This document shows, piece by piece, positions 1 through 6,277 of a DNA stretch of 6,621 bases. The notes beneath the pieces were generated by a model. The model searched no databases, was not told the origin of the DNA, and was given only the letters and a program-made list of their open reading frames with translations. The stretch lies in NCBI GenBank assembly GCA_030671005.1, contig DAOVAN010000089.1, positions 1 through 6,621 on the forward strand. The letters run 5' to 3'. A program made the translations under genes and the position numbers. The stretch is from Caldifarciminota bacterium (GTDB lineage: Bacteria; Hydrothermota; Tepidihabitantia; SM23-42). Position 1 is the first letter of the stretch, and every line of letters begins with the position of its first letter.

Positions 1-2354
1 CCATCCGCGTCCGGAATGCCCGAATTCGTATAATCGGTCGTCGTCTCATAACCCATCGCAATCCAACCGTTGGAACAGATCGAGATCTGAGTGTAGGTGG
101 TACCATAGTACTGGACGGTAAAGGGGAGATTGATCTGAGAAACTTCGTCATCACCCAAATTCAAGGAGACACCGGGATGCTGAGACTGGGTTGAGTCAAT
201 GGCGATCCAGTCAAAGACTGGCGAAGGGGTATGCGGGCCACCCGAGTAGTAGGCATAGTAAAGACCAGTATCGCTCGGGACTTGTAGGCCGATAGGTATT
301 GTGAAATCTATAGTGTCGTGGTAACTGCTGCCGGAGACTATCAGCTCCAAATCTGCTTCGTGTCCGTAAGGGGTTGCTGGCAATGCTGTGATGTTGTAGG
401 GGTCGTTGTTATTGACCACCACAGAATCTGGCAATATGGTGCCGTAGAACCCTGACGAGTCACTGATCACAAGATAAGGGTCAGCTGTCTTTAGAATGCC
501 AGAAATGTTGTTTGCAGCCTGTAGCCCTGCATTCCACAGAGATATGACAAGATCGGTAGTCTCACCTGGTTCGAGAATACCATTGCTGTCGAGTATTTGA
601 TAATCACTAATATAAAGGTTTGGCGCATTGAGAGGTAGCGTTGCTTGGACGGCTTCGAGGTCAAATCCAGCATACTGTCCACTCGATGCATCACCGTCGT
701 CTACGACCTTAACATAACGCGCTGTGCTCTGACCCGCAGTTGATAGATCAAATTGTGCGGTGCCAGTAGCGGTGCCGCAGGAATACCACGTCCCTGCCCA
801 ATCATTACTGACAAAAACCTCATAACCTTCGTCCGTGTTGTCGTTGCCTTCATAAACCGTGAAATCATAACCAGTAGAGTTAAGGATTGGCGTGTCAGAA
901 CCCATGTCGAGCGTGATATAACCGTTTTGTCCCAGTGAGAAGAACTGGTTATTGGGTGGACCCAGTGCAGATCTTGGTTGCGTTTTGTTATTTTGTTCGG
1001 CATGTTCGGCATACCTACAGAATATTACCCGGGAGGCATAAAGCTGCAAAGAATCTGGGGCCAGGAGAATATCACCGAGTGATACATTGCCTGATGCAGG
1101 AACAGATACATTAGTCATGGTTTTAGGCGCGTAGCCATTCGCCGAAACTACAACATCATAGGTGCCCTGTTCGATCATTTTGTGAAAGTCACCCAATGTT
1201 GGATCTGTGTAAATATCGATACGGTCAGGGTTGGCAAATTCGACTCTTGCATATAGAGGTGAATTGTTGAGCGAATCCCTGACAATACCAGTAATTCCCC
1301 ATCCTGTGCGCGCGCAAACGTCCATCAGGGCGTCGCGGTTGTTATAGCATATCTGGTCGATTGCTGAAGAACTTGAAGGCTCGAGCGTTTCGATTGTCCA
1401 GGTAAGGGCACCGCTCGTACCAATTGTGTAATCCTGCAAGCACCCAGTTACTTGATACCAGTCATAGCCATTGATGGCGGTTAGGCTTGCAGAATCAGCA
1501 TAGATTTCGGATAATGTGACGATGTATTGGCTGTCCGGAGGATCAGCGGGATGATAGTCCCATGGATAATTGACGTATTGAGCCACTGAGTGGTAGTTAT
1601 ATTCCAGGCTGATATTGTTTTCCTCGAGGTGCTGTATCATAATTTGATTCTCAATCTGTGAACTGGGGCCAGGACTGCCTCCCCAGGCATCCCAGAAGAA
1701 TCCATAATCACGGTTTAAATCCACATTATTGGCGTTGCGGCGTGTGTTCGCTACTTTACCGTCCGGGTTTATCGTCGGTAGTATCCAGATTTCATGGTTG
1801 TCGATAAGATTCTGTACTTGCGGACTGGTTGCGTAGTTCGTCAGCAGGTGTCTCAAGAAATAGAGGGTTATTTCGGTTCCGATGTGTTCATCACCGTGCA
1901 TGTTCCCGGGCAGGCGGATCTCTGGTTCATTCTCTTCGATTGAGGGATTGTCGGTCACGCGCATTGCCCAGATCGCCCGTCCTTGAACACTGAAACCGAT
2001 CGTATCGAGGCGGCAGATGTTCGGATAATCTGTAGCAAAAGAGTCGAGTACTGAATAAACTTGAGAATAGGTGTGGTAGAATCCTCGCTGGAAAATGGCA
2101 TCTTTGTACGCTTTGTAGTCTTCGATCAATATCTCGACGTGGTAGCCAGCGTTTTTCAATAAGGATATGTCATCATCGGTAACTAATGCCTTTGCAAAAT
2201 CTGCGCCGGCGTCGATGATGGTCAGGTCATACCGGTTCAGTCTGTACACTTCGTCGTGATGGGGGATGTCGATTTGCACGAGTCTGGTGGTTTGGGTCGT
2301 TCGTGCAAACCCGAATGACAACAACACCATAACTATGGCGAATAGTTTATTCAT
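1..2354 (-). CDS. Secreted M14B-type zinc carboxypeptidase, multidomain, 3' end beyond the window
   Basis: The frame is open for 784 codons from ATG at 2354 to the window edge with no stop; the C-terminus is missing. Residues 1-18 form a signal peptide (MNK, then a hydrophobic run ending GFA), and about 20-85 look like a propeptide-like region. The catalytic domain spans roughly 92-340: zinc motif HGDE (H153, E156), third zinc ligand H255, substrate-binding R206 with N214-R215, catalytic Y300 (WYQVTG) and E322 (TIETLEP). All are intact. NMHGDE, VNYPWD and GCLQDY match the carboxypeptidase N/E/D subfamily (M14B), as does the transthyretin-like domain that follows (351-430). D266 and Q307 align with the pair that binds Lys/Arg side chains in carboxypeptidase D, so release of basic C-terminal residues is inferred. 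Then come a discoidin-like beta-sandwich (about 436-573), a CARDB/Ig-like domain (about 578-690) and another beta domain (692 to the edge). It lies 76 bp downstream of a second M14 gene, probably in one operon. The missing end may carry a sorting domain. Confidence 0.93.
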   Translation of the reverse strand, partial: MNKLFAIVMVLLSFGFARTTQTTRLVQIDIPHHDEVYRLNRYDLTIIDAGADFAKALVTDDDISLLKNAGYHVEILIEDYKAYKDAIFQRGFYHTYSQVYSVLDSFATDYPNICRLDTIGFSVQGRAIWAMRVTDNPSIEENEPEIRLPGNMHGDEHIGTEITLYFLRHLLTNYATSPQVQNLIDNHEIWILPTINPDGKVANTRRNANNVDLNRDYGFFWDAWGGSPGPSSQIENQIMIQHLEENNISLEYNYHSVAQYVNYPWDYHPADPPDSQYIVTLSEIYADSASLTAINGYDWYQVTGCLQDYTIGTSGALTWTIETLEPSSSSAIDQICYNNRDALMDVCARTGWGITGIVRDSLNNSPLYARVEFANPDRIDIYTDPTLGDFHKMIEQGTYDVVVSANGYAPKTMTNVSVPASGNVSLGDILLAPDSLQLYASRVIFCRYAEHAEQNNKTQPRSALGPPNNQFFSLGQNGYITLDMGSDTPILNSTGYDFTVYEGNDNTDEGYEVFVSNDWAGTWYSCGTATGTAQFDLSTAGQSTARYVKVVDDGDASSGQYAGFDLEAVQATLPLNAPNLYISDYQILDSNGILEPGETTDLVISLWNAGLQAANNISGILKTADPYLVISDSSGFYGTILPDSVVVNNNDPYNITALPATPYGHEADLELIVSGSSYHDTIDFTIPIGLQVPSDTGLYYAYYSGGPHTPSPVFDWIAIDSTQSQHPGVSLNLGDDEVSQINLPFTVQYYGTTYTQISICSNGWIAMGYETTTDYTNSGIPDAD

Positions 2355-2362
2355 GATTGTTG

Positions 2363-2367
2363 CTCCT
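2363..2367 (-). promoter_or_regulatory. Ribosome binding site of the downstream M14 peptidase
   Basis: On the minus strand AGGAG lies 8 nt before the ATG at 2354, a near-ideal Shine-Dalgarno site. It supports that ATG, which is also the one that yields a clean signal peptide. Confidence 0.8.
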
Positions 2368-2416
2368 GGTACATCATTTTTGACAATGCTACAGTCTGCG
2401 ATCAATAAATTCCCGG

Positions 2417-2422
2417 ATTATA
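2417..2422 (-). promoter_or_regulatory. Possible internal -10 box before the downstream M14 gene
   Basis: A perfect minus-strand TATAAT sits in the 76-bp gap between the two peptidase genes. Initiation would fall near 2410, giving a leader of about 56 nt. I see no convincing -35 box at 15-18 bp and no extended -10 TG, so this is at best a weak secondary promoter. The gap also holds no convincing terminator, so read-through from the upstream gene is the simpler expectation. Confidence 0.25.
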
Positions 2423-2430
2423 GAATAGGA

Positions 2431-4668
2431 CTAACGCAACAGGATTGCTTTTTCTACAATGCCATCGGTTCCAAAGTCAAAATGCACAAAATAGATGCCG
2501 CTGGGGACGGCCCGGCCAGAATCGTCATTGCCATCCCAGATTACGGATGACCGATGAGCGATAGCCGATAACTGTGGCGATAAGTCTCTTACTTCACGAC
2601 CGGTCGCGTCATACACGGTCAGCCGTACAGCTTCAGGATCGACGCCTCCGAGTGTGTAGTTGATGTACAGCCGGCCGGCAAATGGATTTTGCTGCAAGGA
2701 AATGGAAGGGAGGATATTGCTCGGACTAGCAACTTCGCCTTCCTCGACATCAGTTAGAACCTCAACGGGTGCCAGACATGAGTAGTCACCCCATCCCCAA
2801 GCCGAATTGTAACCGCGCGCCAGGTAGTAGTACTCGCCACTAGGATGACCGACAAAATCATACAGGGTGTCTGCGATGTTCGATGAGATAGTGTCTACAT
2901 TGACAAAATAACAGCTTGGATATATATCGTCGACATAGAATCCATCTTCCAGTACTCCACCGTCGGTCATGGCTCTGAATCGAATATGAACAGACTTACC
3001 CAGCCAGTCTTCCAAAGAGTAGGCCTTGCGAATCCAGCCGTTGGAATTGCCATTGAAGCGGGTCGTGTCGAGATTGAACCACTCCTTGGTGTTCTCGGAG
3101 ACCTCAACCACCGCGACATCGTAGTTGCTCTCGAGATTGTACCAGCACCAGAAGGTGACCGAATCGTCGGTTTCTGCATAATAGGGGTGAGCGGTCTGCA
3201 CCGCGTGATTCATGTCATCGATGTTACCCGAAAAGAAGCTATGCGTGCCTGAATGTGCCTGCGTTGTCGAAAGCGTGAAACCCTGGAGTGTCCAGCGGTC
3301 AATTCCCCCTTCCAGGTCATCTTCGATTATGGAAGGGTTTGAAAGCTCAAGTAACTCCCAGTGAAGCGGGTTGTTGTGAGGTGTATTCTTTGCATGCCAG
3401 CCAATTGTATAATCGGCAGTCATTGTCCCGGACTGGTATATTGCTGGCGGCGGCACGTGGGCTTCAGTGAGTATTATTAACGATTCGGCAAAGCTGGCAA
3501 GGTACTTGGCAGCCTTGAAGACCTGGCGGGAAATGAAATCCAAATCGTTCTGATTTTGATAAAAAGACGTTCCGATCTCCGAGCCGTAAAACAGTGTTGA
3601 GAGACCTGCTACATAGCGATTATAGCCGTATACCCAATCTCGTGTATTGCCCGCAGTTGGGTACGGGTTGTAGTATGATTGGCCAGGATGATATGTACCA
3701 CCGTACACGCCTTGCATCATGCTCGCCATATAGTTGCCCTTTGCTACATAGAGTGATTCATCGGGCGTACCAGTGGGTTTGTATCCCCATGGCCATAGTA
3801 CCTGTTCTCCATAACTATGCAGCGTAAATCCGGTTACGATCTTGTGTTCTCGAATATAAGTAGTATATGCCCAGACCTCATCGCCACTCAAAGCAAATGG
3901 ACCGCAGAAGGTACTGGCGTTTGGTCGATGCGTTAGTTGTCCCTCGTCGGCCGCACCCCAGTAACCATCGATTTCGCCGTTGACTCCACCGCCGTAGTTA
4001 CGGTTCGGGTCAGTACCGATCGAACCGCCAAAAGGTTCACGGTTCTTACGCCACATATTTTGGCCAGGATAATCGTACACATACCCGTCAACGTTTATGA
4101 GTGGGAAGCAGTAAACTTGCGTTTCGTTGATGATGTCGGTGATCTCGGGTACTTGTCCATATGAACTGATCATTGAATCGGCGAAGAACATCACGGCTTG
4201 GGGAGTTGCCCATTCCCGTGAGTGGTGGGTGGCATCAAGAGTAAACGCTGGTTCGTCTTCCTCGAGTTGTGGGTTGTCCGATATCTTCACGCAGTATATC
4301 CACCTGCCTTCATAAGTAGGAAAGGGTAGCGAATCGAATTTACAGATAGAAGCATAGTTCAAGGCAAGATTTCTCAAGGAGTCATTTATTTCGGTATAGG
4401 ACAGATACGACCCGCGCACCTGATCCTTTTCGTATTCGAGGCTGTGGATCGTAACCTCATAGGGCAGACCAGAGGCAATCACTTTGTTCAGGCTGGCGTG
4501 GTCGACAACCAGATCGTACCACTCACCATATCTGCCAGCTGCGATGTCTAATGATTTTTCATCGATTCTTTTCAGGTCCTGCCATGATGTCACATAGACC
4601 CTGACGACCATGTCCCCAGCAGCGCCAAGGACAAAGAACAGCGTTAATAACGCTAGTAATTTCTTCAT
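2431..4668 (-). CDS. Secreted M14A-type zinc carboxypeptidase with jelly-roll and C-terminal sorting domain
   Basis: This is a complete 745-residue protein starting at ATG 4668. An in-frame TTG at 4674 would add two residues but lies too close to the GGGGG ribosome site. The signal peptide is about residues 1-18 (MKKLLALL...). Residues 20-85 (VRVYVTSW...) resemble an M14 propeptide. The catalytic domain (about 86-400) has HSREW with zinc ligands H149 and E152, third ligand H284, substrate-binding R210 (MWRKNR) and N222-R223, catalytic Y336 and E364. HSREW and WPWGY are carboxypeptidase A/T features. R343 in NTRDW takes the place of Ile255 of carboxypeptidase A, so preference for acidic C-terminal residues is inferred. 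About 448-586 is a MAM/immune-inhibitor-A-like jelly roll (EDDLEGGIDRW..., DGFYVDDI). The last 90 residues (LQQNPFAGRLYINY..., VIWDGNDDSGRAVPSGIYF, ending KAILLR) form a FlgD-like fold typical of type IX secretion sorting tails. It is probably exported and anchored or released outside the outer membrane. Confidence 0.96.
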   Translation of the reverse strand: MKKLLALLTLFFVLGAAGDMVVRVYVTSWQDLKRIDEKSLDIAAGRYGEWYDLVVDHASLNKVIASGLPYEVTIHSLEYEKDQVRGSYLSYTEINDSLRNLALNYASICKFDSLPFPTYEGRWIYCVKISDNPQLEEDEPAFTLDATHHSREWATPQAVMFFADSMISSYGQVPEITDIINETQVYCFPLINVDGYVYDYPGQNMWRKNREPFGGSIGTDPNRNYGGGVNGEIDGYWGAADEGQLTHRPNASTFCGPFALSGDEVWAYTTYIREHKIVTGFTLHSYGEQVLWPWGYKPTGTPDESLYVAKGNYMASMMQGVYGGTYHPGQSYYNPYPTAGNTRDWVYGYNRYVAGLSTLFYGSEIGTSFYQNQNDLDFISRQVFKAAKYLASFAESLIILTEAHVPPPAIYQSGTMTADYTIGWHAKNTPHNNPLHWELLELSNPSIIEDDLEGGIDRWTLQGFTLSTTQAHSGTHSFFSGNIDDMNHAVQTAHPYYAETDDSVTFWCWYNLESNYDVAVVEVSENTKEWFNLDTTRFNGNSNGWIRKAYSLEDWLGKSVHIRFRAMTDGGVLEDGFYVDDIYPSCYFVNVDTISSNIADTLYDFVGHPSGEYYYLARGYNSAWGWGDYSCLAPVEVLTDVEEGEVASPSNILPSISLQQNPFAGRLYINYTLGGVDPEAVRLTVYDATGREVRDLSPQLSAIAHRSSVIWDGNDDSGRAVPSGIYFVHFDFGTDGIVEKAILLR

Positions 4669-4675
4669 TAACAAA

Positions 4676-4681
4676 CCCCCT
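4676..4681 (-). promoter_or_regulatory. Ribosome binding site of the upstream M14 peptidase
   Basis: On the minus strand AGGGGG lies 7 nt before ATG 4668. The spacing favours this ATG over the in-frame TTG at 4674, which would start 1 nt after the G run. Confidence 0.7.
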
Positions 4682-4769
4682 ATTATATTGTAAACGGTCG
4701 GAACTGAAGTCTGTGGTGAATATCAAGAAATGTCTAGATAATTCAACATAACTCACAACCCGTTCGTAT

Positions 4770-4797
4770 ATTATAGTAATGGATTAAGTCCTGTCAA
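4770..4797 (-). promoter_or_regulatory. Consensus sigma70-type promoter of the peptidase operon
   Basis: Read on the minus strand, TTGACA (4797-4792), a 16-bp spacer and TATAAT (4775-4770) match the housekeeping consensus at all 12 positions. The predicted start is near 4763-4764 (A on the minus strand), giving a leader of about 95 nt before the ATG at 4668. The spacer contains GGACTTAATCC, a partly symmetric stretch that could be an operator, though this is speculative. No competing -35/-10 pair of this quality is seen elsewhere before the gene. Confidence 0.75.
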
Positions 4798-4804
4798 CTA
4801 TTGA
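4794..4804. repeat. Small inverted repeat spanning the two divergent -35 boxes
   Basis: TCAA-cta-TTGA has perfect 4-bp arms around a 3-bp centre. The arms are the TTGA cores of the two opposite -35 boxes, so the symmetry may simply follow from their back-to-back placement. It could also serve as a shared regulator site. Confidence 0.4.
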
Positions 4805-4828
4805 TTTAGGCTTTAATCTGCCTATAAT
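4801..4828 (+). promoter_or_regulatory. Promoter of the Nudix-Mre11-Rad50 operon, predicted leaderless start
   Basis: TTGATT (4801-4806), a 16-bp spacer and a perfect TATAAT (4823-4828) form a good sigma70-type promoter. Initiation 6-9 nt past the -10 box falls at 4834-4837, within 3 nt of the ATG at 4837. The first mRNA should therefore have no leader or almost none. Confidence 0.6.
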
Positions 4829-4836
4829 TGAGGAAG

Positions 4837-5232
4837 ATGAAACCCCGTAATCCAATCCCCACCGTCGATATTATCATCGAAATTGAGGGACAAATCGTAC
4901 TCATTAGGCGTAAGAACCCACCTCATGGCTGGGCGATTCCGGGTGGATACATTGACTATGGAGAGTCGGCCGAGGATGCGGCACGGCGTGAAGCGAAAGA
5001 AGAGACGGGGCTCGATCTTGTGGATCTCAGGCAGTTTCACACCTATTCTAATCCAGATCGGGACCCGCGCCATCATACGATTTCAGTCGTATTTGTAGCC
5101 CGGGCCAGGGGAGAACCAAAAGCTCGTGATGACGCTGCCGAAATTGGTATTTTCACGAAGGATACGCTGCCCGAAAAGCTTGCCTTTGACCATCATCAGA
5201 TCCTGAACGATTATTTCAGCAAGGAACATTAG
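4837..5232 (+). CDS. Nudix hydrolase, ADP-ribose pyrophosphatase-like
   Basis: This complete 131-residue protein is a single Nudix domain of usual length. The Nudix box GX5EX7REUXEEXGU is perfect at residues 37-59 (G37, E43, R51, E52, E55, E56, G58), giving the Mg2+-binding helix that cleaves nucleoside diphosphates linked to another group. Pro73, about 15 residues past the box (TYSNPDRDPRHHT), is the spacing seen in ADP-ribose pyrophosphatases, so ADP-ribose is the best guess. 8-oxo-dGTP or another nucleotide cannot be excluded. There is no signal peptide, so it is cytosolic. An in-frame TAA at 4825-4827 leaves only TTG 4828 or ATG 4837 as starts. TTG 4828 shares its first base with the predicted -10 box and would precede the predicted transcription start, so ATG is chosen. 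GAGGA (4830-4834) is only 2 nt from that ATG, unusually close for a ribosome site. It heads an operon with the Mre11-type gene 4 bp downstream. Confidence 0.93.
   Translation: MKPRNPIPTVDIIIEIEGQIVLIRRKNPPHGWAIPGGYIDYGESAEDAARREAKEETGLDLVDLRQFHTYSNPDRDPRHHTISVVFVARARGEPKARDDAAEIGIFTKDTLPEKLAFDHHQILNDYFSKEH
5221..5225 (+). promoter_or_regulatory. Ribosome binding site of the Mre11-type gene
   Basis: AAGGA lies 11 nt before ATG 5237, inside the last codons of the Nudix gene. The spacing is long, and with a 4-bp intergenic gap translation is probably coupled to the gene upstream. Confidence 0.45.
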
Positions 5233-5236
5233 ACAA

Positions 5237-6277
5237 ATGAAAATCCTTCACACCGCTGATGTGCATCTGAAGAAAGGCGAGGAAAAGCGCCTTCAAATAT
5301 TCGATGGGGTGCTCAGGAAAGCGGCCGAGATGGGGGTGGATTGTTTTGTCATTGCCGGTGACCTGTTTGACTCAGATACCGATGCTACACAGTTGAGAAA
5401 CACGGTGAGAAAAATGTTTGAATCTGTGAAATACACATTCTTGATTATTCCAGGGAATCATGACATGCGGTCGTTTGGACCGGAATACGACTATGGTAAG
5501 AACGTGGTTCAATTGACTGAATCGCCCTTCTCCTGCTATGAAATGGAGGGAATGAAGTTCTGCGGCGTGCCGTACGGAGAAAGGAAATTCAGTGACAGTA
5601 TCAGAGATGTCCCAAAGGGCGTGGATGTTCTTATAGCTCATGGCACGTTATATGATCAATCCTTCATTTTTTCAGTGCTCGAAGACATAGAAACCGAATA
5701 CATGCCCATCTATCCGGCACAACTCGAGGGGATTGCGCGCTATGTGGCACTGGGTCATCTGCATTCGCGGAATATTGAACTGAGATACAATAGAACACAG
5801 GTTGTGTATTCTGGCTCACCGTCGGCACTGGATACCAAGTGTGTTGTTCCCAGATATTTCTACACCATTGAAATCGACGGCTCAGAGGCAAATGTGAGCA
5901 AGCATCGCGTAGAAAATGCACCTCATTGGGCAGAAAAAGAGTTTTTTGTATTTCCTGATATTGAAGAAAAGATAATCGGTGATATCGAATCCTTTTTGGG
6001 GGAGATTGATGGCTCAACCGCAATGCCGAATATCTTCATTAGGGGTTATACGTTGGTAAGTGAAAAAGAATTTGAAAACCGCATCGAGTCAGAAGTCGCC
6101 GGGTTGTGTGAACGATTCGGAGATTTTAGGCTCCAGATCGACGTTCAATCATGGGATGTGATTATTCAGAACAGAATGGTACGGCGTTTCGTGTCCAAGA
6201 CCAAGGAATTGGATGACAACCTGCGCACTAAAGTCTTTGAAATTGCTTTTCCGATATTCGATAAGGTCTTAAGATGA
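5237..6277 (+). CDS. Mre11/SbcD/YhaO-type DNA repair metallophosphoesterase
   Basis: This complete 346-residue protein is the nuclease subunit of an Mre11-Rad50-type complex, which uses two Mn2+ ions to cut DNA ends and hairpins when driven by its ATPase partner. All expected metal and catalytic residues are visible: D8 and H10 (TADVH), D42 in GDLFD, N74-H75 in GNHD (H75 the likely general acid), H135 in IAHG, and H174 and H176 in GHLH. A GSP motif at 193-195 ends the phosphoesterase core. Residues from about 220 to 346 form a less conserved C-terminal part. Its last charged helical stretch (about 315-346) could be the segment that grips the Rad50 coiled coil, by analogy. Length is at the short end (E. 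coli SbcD is about 400). It starts 4 bp after the Nudix stop, and its TGA overlaps the start of the ATPase gene. The GDLFDS form and the partner's GxNEAGK motif favour a YhaO-like rather than a classical SbcD assignment. Confidence 0.93.
   Translation: MKILHTADVHLKKGEEKRLQIFDGVLRKAAEMGVDCFVIAGDLFDSDTDATQLRNTVRKMFESVKYTFLIIPGNHDMRSFGPEYDYGKNVVQLTESPFSCYEMEGMKFCGVPYGERKFSDSIRDVPKGVDVLIAHGTLYDQSFIFSVLEDIETEYMPIYPAQLEGIARYVALGHLHSRNIELRYNRTQVVYSGSPSALDTKCVVPRYFYTIEIDGSEANVSKHRVENAPHWAEKEFFVFPDIEEKIIGDIESFLGEIDGSTAMPNIFIRGYTLVSEKEFENRIESEVAGLCERFGDFRLQIDVQSWDVIIQNRMVRRFVSKTKELDDNLRTKVFEIAFPIFDKVLR
6263..6267 (+). promoter_or_regulatory. Ribosome binding site of the Rad50-type gene
   Basis: AAGGT lies 6 nt before ATG 6274, within the last codons of the Mre11-type gene. 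It supports this start, which overlaps the previous stop codon as ATGA. Confidence 0.45.

Noticed and set aside
491..1012. Two short minus-strand reading frames inside the downstream peptidase gene
   Set aside because: They are frame shadows. The gene itself is open across the whole stretch in a different frame, so no frameshift is needed.
2369..2395. Hairpin CATT-gtcaaa-AATG in the gap between the peptidase genes, as a terminator
   Set aside because: The stem is only 4 bp, AT-rich, and not followed by a T run.
2266..2550. Plus-strand reading frame of 94 codons over the peptidase gene junction
   Set aside because: It overlaps the ends of two strongly supported genes in antisense and shows no motif.
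4682..4687. A second minus-strand TATAAT just before the upstream peptidase gene
   Set aside because: No -35 match lies at 15-18 bp, and transcription from it would start inside or after the GGGGG ribosome site. The perfect promoter at 4770-4797 explains expression better.
4723..4749. Nine-codon upstream reading frame (8 residues plus stop) in the leader of the peptidase operon
   Set aside because: It has no good ribosome site and no run of regulatory codons, so it is likely chance.
4559..4756. Minus-strand reading frame of 65 codons covering the start of the upstream peptidase gene
   Set aside because: It lies in another frame over the signal peptide region and promoter leader, has no recognisable motif, and conflicts with a well-supported start and ribosome site.
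4690..4768. Long-range pairing AACGG/CCGTT in the leader as a riboswitch or attenuator
   Set aside because: There are only 5 bp across about 70 nt, with no nested helices or terminator.
5664..6023. Minus-strand reading frame of 119 codons inside the Mre11-type gene
   Set aside because: It is antisense to a gene with all catalytic motifs intact and has a low-plausibility composition.
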